Source: an uncultured Bacteroidales bacterium
Lineage (GTDB): Bacteria; Bacteroidota; Bacteroidia; Bacteroidales; UBA3663
Reading direction: 5' to 3'
NCBI GenBank assembly: GCA_905235375.1
Contig: CAJOLH010000052.1
Span: 1 to 41,410 of the forward strand
Length of the DNA: 41,410 nt
This document shows, piece after piece, positions 26,257 through 35,047 of this stretch. Each line of letters begins with the position of its first letter. The stretch's first letter is position 1. The notes beneath the pieces were generated by a model. It worked only from the letters and a program-made list of their open reading frames with translations. It searched no databases and had not been told where the DNA came from. The translations under genes were made by a program, and so were the position numbers.

Positions 26257-26290
26257 GCAAGTGAAGAGCTGATTTCTTTTGCGCGCATTT

Positions 26291-26326
26291 GTGCGGAGGC
26301 TCGTGCGGAGGCTTGTACGGGCGCAG
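26291..26326. repeat. Three 12-nt direct repeats upstream of porU
   Basis: GTGCGGAGGCTC, GTGCGGAGGCTT and the degenerate GTACGGGCGCAG lie end to end in the 270-bp gap between the FAH-family gene and porU. The rest of the gap is purine-rich and T-rich sequence; I see no convincing consensus promoter or gene in it. Confidence 0.7.
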
Positions 26327-26526
26327 GTACATTGTTTATAGTTAAAGATAAGAAAAGATAAGAAGAGAAGAGAATAATATGCGCGTGAGAGGCTTTTGAT
26401 TTTATTCATCATTTTCCTTTTCTCCCAAAATCCGATTTCCCCGACGACTGTTTTTTTTGAGAAAAATACTATTTTAGGCAATAAAATGAAGAAATTCGCG
26501 TTATTGTTTCAGTTAAAAGCGCGACT

Positions 26527-29500
26527 ATGAGAATAAAATATATTCTGATGGCATCCTTGATGATGCTTTGCATACTGAACGTGCAGGCTGTCTCGACAGG
26601 TCTGCACACCTTTACTGCATCCTCCAAGCTTGCCTCAGGAACGTGGCTGAAGATTTCGCTCGACGGCACCGAAGACGGCATCTACCAGATTACGTACGAC
26701 CAACTGACCAAGATGGGGTTCTCCGACCCAGAACAAGTGGGCGTATATGGCTTTGGAGGTCAGCCTCTACATGAAGCTATCAGTTCCATCCTCGTTGACG
26801 ACCTCCCCGAAGTCGCCACCTATCACGACACGGCCAATCGCCGCATCCTCTTCTACGGGCAAGGCACCACTCGCTGGGACTACAATGCCACACGCGGCTT
26901 CATCCAGCGTTGGAACACCTACGACACCAAAGCCTACTACTTCCTGCATCAGAAGACCGACGAAGCGCCCATCGCGATGGAGGAACTGGCCTCCGACCCC
27001 AGATCTTCGACCGAAACAGTAACACAATATGATGTGCATTGGGTGCACGAAAACAATCTCATCAATCTGGGGCAGACAGGCCGAGAGAAGTACGGCGAGT
27101 CGTTCATCTCCAACCGTGTCCAGACCTTCAACTTCGAAAGTGTCGATCCAGGCACGCTTCGCGTCACCGTCAACTTCATCGTTGATGCCATCGAAACGTC
27201 CTCCTACTCGGTATCGGTCAACGGCGATTTGCTTGGCACAAACTCCATCGTACGCAAATCAAACGACTATGCCTATGCCAACGAAAATACGATGGACAAG
27301 AACCTGACCATCGACAAATCGACAGGATTGAGCGTCACAATCACCTACAATCCCCCCGCTGGTTCTACACCATCGTCCGCGCGACTCAACTACATCCGCA
27401 TTCAAGGCAAGCGCGATTTCTTCAAGCCGAACGACTTCGAGCTCTTCCGCACACGCTCCGCCTACAACAACATCGTGCAATATAATCTCGGCAACGCTAT
27501 CGATGACGACATCCAGCTATGGGATGTGACCCATCCTTGCGACGTCAAACGCCAGCTTGTAAACTCCAGCAACAGTTTCACACCCGACAAAGCAGGGATT
27601 CGCGAATACGCGCTGGTCAATGTGAATGCAACCAAGTTCAGGGGTATTGTCAACGAAGGCGCTGTCAGCAATCAGAACCTCCATGCCCTGCCTATGACCA
27701 ATATGGTCATTGTCGTGGCACCCGCCTACTATAGCCAGGCCGAACAGCTCGCCGAATACCGTCGCGAGAAAGACGGTCTCCACGTCACCATCGTCACCCC
27801 CGATGCCATCTACAACGAATTCTCATCGGGCAAGCAGGATGTCACTGCCATCCGTCTGTTGATGAAGATGTTCTACGACCGCTGGCATGGCTCGGCCAAC
27901 AGTGGGGTGGACGACCTCGATGACAACACACGTCGCGAACCGCTCTACCTCCTTCTTTGGGGCGATGGCTACTACGACAACCAGGTCATCGACCGCAACT
28001 ATTACCTGCCCTGCTACGAGACCGAAGCCTCGCTCATCGAGACCTCATCATGCGTCTGTGACGATTACTTCGGTTTCCTCGATGATGACGAAGGCGGCAC
28101 ATTAGACAACAACCAGCGCTATACCATCTCGCGCGATGTCCTGGACATCGGCATCGGTCGTCTGCCGGTGAGTTCGACAGAGATGTCGAGCAATGTACTT
28201 GCCAAAATCATCAACTATGGCAACAACACCTCGCTCGGCACCTGGAAAAACAGGCTCTGCTTCCTCAGCGATGATGACAAGGCAGGCGACTCTTTCAACT
28301 GTCATGTGAAGCACAACGACCAGCTGGTCAATACCCTGCAGAAGGCCAATCACAATGAGTTTGTCTTCCAAAAGATCTATCTGCCTGCCTACAAGCAGAC
28401 CGAAAGCGCTTCCGGCACCGACTACCCCGATGCGAAAAAGGAATTTAACGAAACGCTGAAGCAAGGTGTGCTCATGGTGAATTATGCCGGACATGGCAAC
28501 ACCACTGCCATCACCAACGAGAATATGATGACTGCGGCTGCCGCCCAGGAACTCAACAACAAGCATCTGCCCGTGTGGGTCACCGCTTCGTGCGACGTGT
28601 CACGTTGGGACGAAGACGGCATCTCGATGGGTGAATGTCTGTTCCTCAATCCCCAGGGCGGTGCCATCGCCATGCTTTCAACGGTGCGCGTGGTCTATGC
28701 CCAGCAGAACCTCCTGCTTAATACAGCCATCATCGACAATATCTTCAACCGCTTCAGCGATGGCACACGCTACCGATTGGGCGACATCATCAAGGCCGCA
28801 AAGATCGAATTAGGCTCCGACTACAACAAACTGAACTTCTGTCTGCTTGGCGACCCGTCGCTGACCCTCGCCTATCCCGAGCAGCAGATCAAGATCACCC
28901 ACATCAATGGCGTGCCCACCGACAGCGCCAACGATGTCTTCCAGCTCAAGACGCTCAGCAACGTCACCGTTCGCGGACACGTCCTGAAGACCGGCAGCGA
29001 GACGGAAATCGACTCCACCTTCAACGGTCTGCTCTACCCCACATTCTACGATGCCCTCGACACGCTCACTGCCGACAAGGGTTACGTTCAGGACGATGCG
29101 CCCGTCTATTCCTTCACGACGCGCACAAAGAAAGCATTCTCTGGTCGTAGCGAAGTCACAGACGGACAGTTCGAATTCACGTTCACCGTTCCCATCGACA
29201 TCAGCTACAGCGAGAATCTTGGCTTGGCCAATTTCTATGCGGCCAGCGAGACCGGCGACGAAGCCTCGGGCTTCTACGACAACTATCACCTCGTCAGCTC
29301 CGATGATTACGTCATCACCGACACCGAAGGCCCCGTCATCAAGCAGCTCTTCCTCAATGATAACTCCTGGACCGACGGCAGCGTGGTCAATGCGACGCCC
29401 TATTTCTTCGCCGAAGTGCAGGACGACGGAGGATTCAATGCCACGGGCAATACCGTAGGACATGACATCGTGCTCACAATACGCTGCACCAGCAATATGC

Positions 29501-30066
29501 TGCTGGCCAGCGAACAACATACGCTCAACAACTACTTCACCACCTACACCAACGACCCGACCACGGGCAACGTCCAATACAGCATACCTGCCCTTGAGGA
29601 CGGCACCTACGAAGCGACTTTCCGCGTATGGGATGTATATAACAATCCGACCACCCGAAAGTTCACGTTCACCGTGCTCAACGAAACTCCACCCGAAGCT
29701 GTCGTTGTTCAAGCATATCCCTGCCCTGCCAAGACGGGCGACACAGTCACCTTCCGCGTGCTCCACAACCGTCCCGAATCGGCGCAAAGCATCACACTGC
29801 AGGTTTATACCCAAACAGGTTACAAGGTCTATGAGACCACAGCATCTTCCAGCTCTGCCAGCAAGGTATATGCATTCAGCATGGACAACCCGACAATGCT
29901 CAACAACGCCATCAACGCCGACGAGACATCCAACTTCATGGGTGCAGCAGCCATCGAATGGAGTTCCCCCAACCTCCGCCCGGGATTCTACCTCTACCGT
30001 GTCTTCCTATCGAGCGACGACAGTACGGAAATCTCGAAAAGCAAGCTCCTCATGGTGAATCCCTGA
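26527..30066 (+). CDS. porU: Type IX secretion system sortase PorU
   Basis: This 1179-residue secreted member of the gingipain (C25) peptidase fold has a signal peptide at about 1-21. The catalytic dyad is visible as His656 in MVNYAGHGNTT and Cys689 in VTASCDVSRWD, close to the positions known for the P. gingivalis enzyme. FLSDDDKAG, LWGDGYYDN and CLLGDPSLTLAYP are also typical. The C-terminus (PCPAKTGDTVTFRV ... RPGFYLYRVFLSS) is a T9SS-type tail of its own. PorU sits on the outer membrane, removes the C-terminal signal from T9SS cargo and attaches cargo to lipid-linked glycan. porV follows, the same pairing as in P. gingivalis. Confidence 0.95.
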   Translation: MRIKYILMASLMMLCILNVQAVSTGLHTFTASSKLASGTWLKISLDGTEDGIYQITYDQLTKMGFSDPEQVGVYGFGGQPLHEAISSILVDDLPEVATYHDTANRRILFYGQGTTRWDYNATRGFIQRWNTYDTKAYYFLHQKTDEAPIAMEELASDPRSSTETVTQYDVHWVHENNLINLGQTGREKYGESFISNRVQTFNFESVDPGTLRVTVNFIVDAIETSSYSVSVNGDLLGTNSIVRKSNDYAYANENTMDKNLTIDKSTGLSVTITYNPPAGSTPSSARLNYIRIQGKRDFFKPNDFELFRTRSAYNNIVQYNLGNAIDDDIQLWDVTHPCDVKRQLVNSSNSFTPDKAGIREYALVNVNATKFRGIVNEGAVSNQNLHALPMTNMVIVVAPAYYSQAEQLAEYRREKDGLHVTIVTPDAIYNEFSSGKQDVTAIRLLMKMFYDRWHGSANSGVDDLDDNTRREPLYLLLWGDGYYDNQVIDRNYYLPCYETEASLIETSSCVCDDYFGFLDDDEGGTLDNNQRYTISRDVLDIGIGRLPVSSTEMSSNVLAKIINYGNNTSLGTWKNRLCFLSDDDKAGDSFNCHVKHNDQLVNTLQKANHNEFVFQKIYLPAYKQTESASGTDYPDAKKEFNETLKQGVLMVNYAGHGNTTAITNENMMTAAAAQELNNKHLPVWVTASCDVSRWDEDGISMGECLFLNPQGGAIAMLSTVRVVYAQQNLLLNTAIIDNIFNRFSDGTRYRLGDIIKAAKIELGSDYNKLNFCLLGDPSLTLAYPEQQIKITHINGVPTDSANDVFQLKTLSNVTVRGHVLKTGSETEIDSTFNGLLYPTFYDALDTLTADKGYVQDDAPVYSFTTRTKKAFSGRSEVTDGQFEFTFTVPIDISYSENLGLANFYAASETGDEASGFYDNYHLVSSDDYVITDTEGPVIKQLFLNDNSWTDGSVVNATPYFFAEVQDDGGFNATGNTVGHDIVLTIRCTSNMLLASEQHTLNNYFTTYTNDPTTGNVQYSIPALEDGTYEATFRVWDVYNNPTTRKFTFTVLNETPPEAVVVQAYPCPAKTGDTVTFRVLHNRPESAQSITLQVYTQTGYKVYETTASSSSASKVYAFSMDNPTMLNNAINADETSNFMGAAAIEWSSPNLRPGFYLYRVFLSSDDSTEISKSKLLMVNP

Positions 30067-30172
30067 CCCAATGGAAGATCAAGGCGTAAGAATGAAAGAT
30101 CAAGGCCTAATAAAAGCTAAAGACATAATCATAGCCCAAGCAAAGGAAACGTCCCAGGCAAAGGAAACGTCC

Positions 30173-30260
30173 CTTTTACTACCTTTTTACTCCTCTTTTA
30201 CTACCCTTTTACTCCCCTTCCAATCCCTTTTCACTCCCCTTTAACTCCCCTTTTACAACA
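30173..30260. repeat. 11-nt degenerate tandem repeat between porU and porV
   Basis: Eight end-to-end 11-base units follow the pattern CTTTTACTNCC (CTTTTACTACC, CTTTTACTCCC, CTTTAACTCCC and variants), with no indels. Just before lie two copies of CAAAGGAAACGTCCC (around 30140 and 30159). The array runs almost to the porV start. A related array lies at 41312-41366 after galK. Confidence 0.85.
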
Positions 30261-30266
30261 AAATAG

Positions 30267-31454
30267 ATGAAGCGAATCATTGCCCTGACACTGACAGCCG
30301 TCACCTCGCTCTCGGCCCTTGCACAAGTCGATAAGGAGAAAGCTGAAGCCAACCCCTACAATCCCCTCAACCCAGCCATGATGTCGCTGGGCATCGCCCC
30401 CGATGCACGTGGAGGCGGCATGGGCGACGTGGGAGCAGCGACCGACCCCGATGAGGTAAGCCAGTTCTGGAACCCTGCCAAATATGCCTTTGCCTACAGC
30501 CGTTGCGGGCTGTCGCTCAACTACACGCCGTGGCTGCGCAAAATCGTGAGCGGCATCAACCTAATGAATGCCGCAGGATACTACAAGTTCGGTTACGACG
30601 ACAACCAGGCCCTCTCGGCTTCCTTAACCTACTTCAGCCTTGGCGAAGTTACCGCCTACAACAGTGAGGGTGTCGAGGTGCAGGTCATCAACCCCATGGA
30701 AATGGCGCTCGACGTGGGCTATTCGCGTATGCTGAGCGAGAACTTCTCGATGGGCGTAGTCTTCCGCTACCTCCACTCGGCAATGACCTATACCGACAAC
30801 GACAACAAGCCCGACAACACCTTCTCGGCCGACATTGCTGCCTACTACGAGGCTTATCCTCAAATCGGCTACAACGAGTGCAAGTGGGCATGGGGTCTTA
30901 ACATCTCCAACATCGGCGGTAAGGTGAGCTATGACGGTGGCACCACCTCGCAGTTCCTACCCACCAAGGCCCGCCTCGGTACGTCGTTCACCTTCCCTAT
31001 CGACGACTACAATCTCTTCTCCATCAATGCCGATGCCGACAAGTACCTCATTCCCACAGCGCCCAAACGCGACTATTACAACGACGAACAGGAATATCAG
31101 GATGCGCTGCGCGACTACTACGACATGAATGGTTTCACCGGCATCTTCAAGTCGTTCAGCGATGCGCCACGCGGCGCGAAGGAAGAGCTCGAGGAAATCA
31201 GCTGGGGACTGGGTGCCGAATATACCTACGACCGCCGGTTCTTCCTCCGTGCAGGCTACCATTACGAACATGAGAACAAGGGTGGCCGCAAGTATTTCAC
31301 CTTTGGTGCAGGCATCGCACTCAACATCTTCCACATTGATGCATCGTATGTCCTCTCCAGTGAGCAGACCTCTGCCCTCGACCAGACGTTGCGCTTCTCG
31401 CTTGGCTTCGACCTCGAAGGCCTGCGCGACATCATGGGAGGCCGCAGACGCTAA
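30267..31454 (+). CDS. porV: Type IX secretion outer-membrane protein PorV
   Basis: This 395-residue beta-barrel protein has a signal peptide at 1-19 (LSALA/QVD). The N-terminal NPAMMSLGIAPDARGGGMGDVGAATDPDEVSQFWNPAKYAF is the PorV/PorQ family hallmark; the remainder is alternating strands, ending FSLGFDLEGL. PorV shuttles cargo from the T9SS translocon to the attachment complex with PorU. A 200-bp gap with 11-nt repeats separates it from porU. The phosphoesterase gene begins 17 bp after its stop. Confidence 0.94.
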   Translation: MKRIIALTLTAVTSLSALAQVDKEKAEANPYNPLNPAMMSLGIAPDARGGGMGDVGAATDPDEVSQFWNPAKYAFAYSRCGLSLNYTPWLRKIVSGINLMNAAGYYKFGYDDNQALSASLTYFSLGEVTAYNSEGVEVQVINPMEMALDVGYSRMLSENFSMGVVFRYLHSAMTYTDNDNKPDNTFSADIAAYYEAYPQIGYNECKWAWGLNISNIGGKVSYDGGTTSQFLPTKARLGTSFTFPIDDYNLFSINADADKYLIPTAPKRDYYNDEQEYQDALRDYYDMNGFTGIFKSFSDAPRGAKEELEEISWGLGAEYTYDRRFFLRAGYHYEHENKGGRKYFTFGAGIALNIFHIDASYVLSSEQTSALDQTLRFSLGFDLEGLRDIMGGRRR

Positions 31455-31471
31455 CCCCACACACTTCGATT

Positions 31472-32539
31472 ATGCACTCATTCATTGACCATATCCCACA
31501 CATCATCGCACCTGAGCTATTAGCCCAGGCGCGAGTTTTCATTGATACCCACAGCAAGTTTGTCATCACAGCCCACTTCTCGCCCGATGGCGACGCTATC
31601 GGCTCGGTGCTTGGCATGAAGCAATACCTCGAAGCCAAAGGCAAAGAGGCGAAGGTCGTGCTCAACGATGCCCCTGGTAACAACCTATCGTTCATCCCGG
31701 GGTTCCGCAGCGACGTCATCATCTTCGACAACCAGAACGACGGCACTCCATCGCAACGCGACGAGGCCATCCGCACCATCCAGCAAAGCGACGCGATGAT
31801 TTGTCTCGACTTCAATACTGCTTCACGCATGGGCAGCATGAAGGACCTATGGATGAGCCATACGGCACCCAAACTTCTCATCGACCACCACCTTGCACCC
31901 GAGCTGGAACAGTTCGACATCTGCATTTCGCACCCTGAACTGGCAGCCACCTGCGAACTCGTCTATCGACTCATCCTCGAGTTGGGCGACGACCATTTGC
32001 TCAACAAGCAGATAGCCACCTCGCTCTTCTGCGGCCTGATGACCGACACGGGATGGTTCATCTTCAATTCCAACCGTCCCGATTTCCACCTCATCATGGC
32101 ACGCCTCATGATGGAGGACGTCGATCGCGAGAACATCATCAAGGAGAGCCATGTCGTGCCCGAACGCAAATTGCGTCTCGAAGGGTATCTCATCAACCAG
32201 AAGTTGCACGTCATACGCGAACACAAGGCTGCCTACATATCGCTCAGCCAGAGTGAAGGACGTCGCTACGGACATCAGAAGGGCGACAGCGAAGGCTACG
32301 TCAATGCACCACTCGACATCGAAGGTGTGCAGGTGAGTGCATTCTTCCGCGAAGAAAAGAACTTCGTGAAGGTCAGCCTGCGTTCAAAGGGAGAATATCC
32401 CGTCAATCTGATTGCTGAAAAGTTCTACAATGGCGGCGGTCATCGCAACGCAGCAGGCGGAGAATTTTTCGGCAGTTTGTCACAAGCAGAAGCTATTTTC
32501 GTCAAAGTTCTGCCCCTTTTTGACAAATATCTTCAATAA
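31472..32539 (+). CDS. DHH-family phosphoesterase (NrnA-like nanoRNase/pAp phosphatase)
   Basis: This 355-residue cytoplasmic protein has the DHH domain with HFSPDGDAIGSVLGM (Asp39, Asp41), CLDFNTASRMG and the signature IDHHLAPE (Asp138-His139-His140). The DHHA1 domain ends with FYNGGGHRNAAGGEF, which binds substrate phosphate. NrnA enzymes degrade very short RNAs and dephosphorylate pAp; which activity dominates here is not visible. It begins 17 bp after porV and is probably read from the same transcript. Confidence 0.93.
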   Translation: MHSFIDHIPHIIAPELLAQARVFIDTHSKFVITAHFSPDGDAIGSVLGMKQYLEAKGKEAKVVLNDAPGNNLSFIPGFRSDVIIFDNQNDGTPSQRDEAIRTIQQSDAMICLDFNTASRMGSMKDLWMSHTAPKLLIDHHLAPELEQFDICISHPELAATCELVYRLILELGDDHLLNKQIATSLFCGLMTDTGWFIFNSNRPDFHLIMARLMMEDVDRENIIKESHVVPERKLRLEGYLINQKLHVIREHKAAYISLSQSEGRRYGHQKGDSEGYVNAPLDIEGVQVSAFFREEKNFVKVSLRSKGEYPVNLIAEKFYNGGGHRNAAGGEFFGSLSQAEAIFVKVLPLFDKYLQ

Positions 32540-32540
32540 A

Positions 32541-32572
32541 TTTGGTGAAAAGAAAAAAATACTGTAACTTTG
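32541..32572 (+). promoter_or_regulatory. Promoter of the small lipoprotein gene
   Basis: TTTG (32541-32544) and TAACTTTG (32565-32572) are separated by 20 bp, matching the Bacteroidetes consensus. The -33 element starts immediately after the stop codon of the phosphoesterase gene. Confidence 0.75.
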
Positions 32573-32594
32573 CCGCCCACTTTAAGGACAAAAT

Positions 32595-33353
32595 ATGAAG
32601 AAACTTCTTTACACCCTCACAGTTTTGCTGTTTGCGTCGGTCTATGCGTCATGTTCCGACACACAGAGCTACGCTGACCTGGTCAAGAATGAGGAGAACA
32701 ACATCAACTACCTGATCACGACAGAGAATATGGACGTCATTTCCATCAACGAGGAGACGATGGAGAATTGGACCGACTATGTGCTCAAAGACAGTATCAG
32801 CCCGACCGAATACATCAAGCTTGGCCAATGGTACACCGTAACCGAAGGCTACTTCAAGCGCCTCTATTTCCGCATCAACGACTGGGGCTCTGGTTTCCGT
32901 CGCTGGCAGGCATGGAAGGCTTATAACGACAGCATCGCCAATCGTTTGTCGCCCAGTGTCAGGCCCGACTCGGTGTCATTCTACGACAACAAAGTTGTCA
33001 ACGGCAGCTACGTCCTCGTGCGTTACGACAGTCTGTTCCTCATGACAGACTCGCTCGATATTCATTCCGATATGCCCGCTGACAATCTCAATCCCTATAG
33101 CTACAGGATCATCTTCGGTTGGAATACAGCTTATTACGCCACGAGTTATTATTACTACTCAATGGGATCGAGTTCATCGTATGCCTGCACCAGCGGCGGT
33201 CTGGCCTTCCCATTGCGTTTCCTATGGTACGACAGCTGCGTCTCGCTCATTGTACCGTTCTCGCTCATCGAAAGCGAATACAGCAGCTATTACTATACGT
33301 TCTACTACGGCAACGTGAAATACACCAAGCCGAATTATTTACCTGAGGAGTAG
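32595..33353 (+). CDS. DUF4827-like lipoprotein
   Basis: This 252-residue protein has a lipobox at residues 17-20 (YASC), so it is a membrane lipoprotein. It is acidic at the N-terminus and unusually rich in Tyr and Ser near the C-terminus (TSYYYYSMGSSSSYACTSGG, SEYSSYYYTFYYGN). The layout (LGQWYTVTEGYFKRLYFRINDWG, VLVRYDSLFLMTDSLDIHSDM, LRFLWYDSCVSLIVPFSLIESEY) resembles the Bacteroidales family DUF4827, which has an FKBP-like fold; I am moderately sure of that assignment. No function is known. It has its own promoter, and a 9-nt array separates it from the mutase gene. Confidence 0.8.
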   Translation: MKKLLYTLTVLLFASVYASCSDTQSYADLVKNEENNINYLITTENMDVISINEETMENWTDYVLKDSISPTEYIKLGQWYTVTEGYFKRLYFRINDWGSGFRRWQAWKAYNDSIANRLSPSVRPDSVSFYDNKVVNGSYVLVRYDSLFLMTDSLDIHSDMPADNLNPYSYRIIFGWNTAYYATSYYYYSMGSSSSYACTSGGLAFPLRFLWYDSCVSLIVPFSLIESEYSSYYYTFYYGNVKYTKPNYLPEE

Positions 33354-33360
33354 CAACCCT

Positions 33361-33478
33361 TCGAACCTCTCGAACCTTTCGAACCCCTCGAACCTTTCAA
33401 ACTCCTCGAACCTTTCGAACCTTTCGAACCCCTCGAACCTTTCAAACTCCTCGAACCCCTCGAACCCCTCTTAACCCC
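33361..33478. repeat. 9-nt degenerate tandem repeat upstream of the hexose-phosphate mutase gene
   Basis: Twelve 9-base units of the form TCGAACCNN (TCGAACCTT, TCGAACCCC, TCAAACTCC) follow each other exactly from 33361 to 33468, then decay. A 45-base higher-order pattern of five units appears twice. The array fills the space between the lipoprotein stop codon and the mutase start, so it would form the mutase mRNA leader. Confidence 0.9.
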
Positions 33479-33484
33479 ACAAAT

Positions 33485-34954
33485 ATGAGTCTGATCAAAT
33501 CAATTTCCGGCATACGTGGCACCATCGGCGGCAAAGTCGGTGAAGGCCTCAATCCCCTCGACATCGTTAAGTTCACGGCAGCCTACGCCACCGTGATTCG
33601 TCGCACCACCAAGAACCCTTCAGGCAAGATTGTCGTAGGTCGCGATGCGCGTCTCTCAGGAGAGATGCTCTACCAGTGCGTCAGCGGCACACTTATCGGC
33701 ATGGGCTTCGATGTCATCAACATCGGCCTCGCCACCACTCCCACCACCGAAATCGCTGTCACGGCTGAGAAAGCAGACGGCGGCATCATCCTTACGGCAA
33801 GCCACAATCCTATCCAGTGGAACGCCCTCAAGTTGCTCAACAGCGACGGAGAGTTCTTCGACAAGGCTACCGGCGAACAGGTACTCAAGATTGCCGAGGC
33901 TGAGGATTTCGACTTCCCTGCCATCACTCCCAAGACCTACACAGGCAAGGAGTCGCAGACCGAGTCGTCGCCCAACTACGAAGGCAATCCGCTCGGCCAC
34001 ATTATCCTCAAGGATTATACCCACTATCATATCCAGGAAGTCCTGAACCTACGGCTAGTGGATGCCGCTGCCGTCAGAAAAGCCAATTTCCGCGTCGTCT
34101 GCGACTGCATCAACTCCATCGGCGGCGTAGTTATTCCACAACTGCTCAAGGAGCTTGGTGTTGAGGTCATGGAGCTCAACTGCCAGCCAACGGGTAACTT
34201 CGCTCATACGCCCGAGCCTATCGTTGCCAACCTCACGGGCATCTCCGACTTCATGAAGGCCGCCTATAAGGCTGGTCGCCCCTACGACCTTGGCGTCATC
34301 GTTGACCCCGATGTCGATCGACTTGCTTTCGTGCAGGAGACGGGCGAACTCTTCGGCGAGGAATATACGCTTGTCAGTGTGGCCGACTACGTGCTGCAGC
34401 ACACGCCGGGCAACACCTGCTCCAACCTCTCTTCAAGTCGTGCCCTGCGCGATGTGACACGTGCCCGTGGCGGCCAGTACAGCGCAGCTGCCGTCGGCGA
34501 AGTGAACGTCGTAGCCAAGATGAAGGAGACCAATGCCATCATCGGTGGTGAAGGCAATGGCGGTGTCATCTATCCCGAGTCCCACTACGGACGCGATGCC
34601 CTCGTCGGCGTAGCCCTCTTCCTCACCAATCTGGCTCATCTGCGTGCCGACGACCCGAAGCTCACGGTCAGCCTGCTCCGCAAGACCTATCCTCCCTACG
34701 AGATTGCCAAGAAGCGCGTGGATCTTTCTCCCGAGATCGATGTCGATGCTATCCTTGCGCGAATGAAGCAGAAGTATATGGGCAAGCCCGGCATAGAGGT
34801 AACTGATATCGATGGTGTGAAGCTCGACTTCCCCGACCGTTGGGTACACCTCCGCAAGTCGAACACGGAGCCCATCATCCGCATCTATGCCGAAGCCAGC
34901 ACCATGGCCGAGGCTCAGAAGACTGCCGATCAGATCAAGGCAGAAATCGGATAA
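33485..34954 (+). CDS. glmM: Phosphoglucosamine mutase / phosphomannomutase family
   Basis: This 489-residue alpha-D-phosphohexomutase starts MSLIKSISGIRGTIGG. The phosphoserine loop is ILTASHNP with Ser106, the metal loop DPDVDRLAF (Asp274, Asp276, Asp278), the sugar-binding loop GEGNGGVIYP and the phosphate-binding loop RKSNTEPIIRIYAEA. GEGNGG and SNTEP are typical of the archaeal/Bacteroidetes-type phosphoglucosamine mutases rather than classical GlmM. The likely role is interconversion of glucosamine-6- and glucosamine-1-phosphate for cell-wall precursors. Phosphomannomutase activity is possible, so the symbol is tentative. Confidence 0.85.
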   Translation: MSLIKSISGIRGTIGGKVGEGLNPLDIVKFTAAYATVIRRTTKNPSGKIVVGRDARLSGEMLYQCVSGTLIGMGFDVINIGLATTPTTEIAVTAEKADGGIILTASHNPIQWNALKLLNSDGEFFDKATGEQVLKIAEAEDFDFPAITPKTYTGKESQTESSPNYEGNPLGHIILKDYTHYHIQEVLNLRLVDAAAVRKANFRVVCDCINSIGGVVIPQLLKELGVEVMELNCQPTGNFAHTPEPIVANLTGISDFMKAAYKAGRPYDLGVIVDPDVDRLAFVQETGELFGEEYTLVSVADYVLQHTPGNTCSNLSSSRALRDVTRARGGQYSAAAVGEVNVVAKMKETNAIIGGEGNGGVIYPESHYGRDALVGVALFLTNLAHLRADDPKLTVSLLRKTYPPYEIAKKRVDLSPEIDVDAILARMKQKYMGKPGIEVTDIDGVKLDFPDRWVHLRKSNTEPIIRIYAEASTMAEAQKTADQIKAEIG

Positions 34955-35047
34955 TCCTACCACAAGGTCGGATAATCTACTGGTTGGATTATCTAACCTT
35001 TGCGTTTATCATACACTAACTGATTAACCATCAAAAAACATACCATA

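Noticed and set aside
28810..29814. 334-residue open frame on the minus strand inside porU
   Set aside because: It is a Val/Gly/Glu-rich shadow of porU codon use with no motif and no promoter, and porU is unambiguous through this stretch.
34970..34993. GATAATC/GATTATC hairpin and a TAACCTTTG promoter-like site after the mutase gene
   Set aside because: The stem is only 7 AT-rich pairs without a T-run, and the box has three rather than two bases between TA and TTTG.
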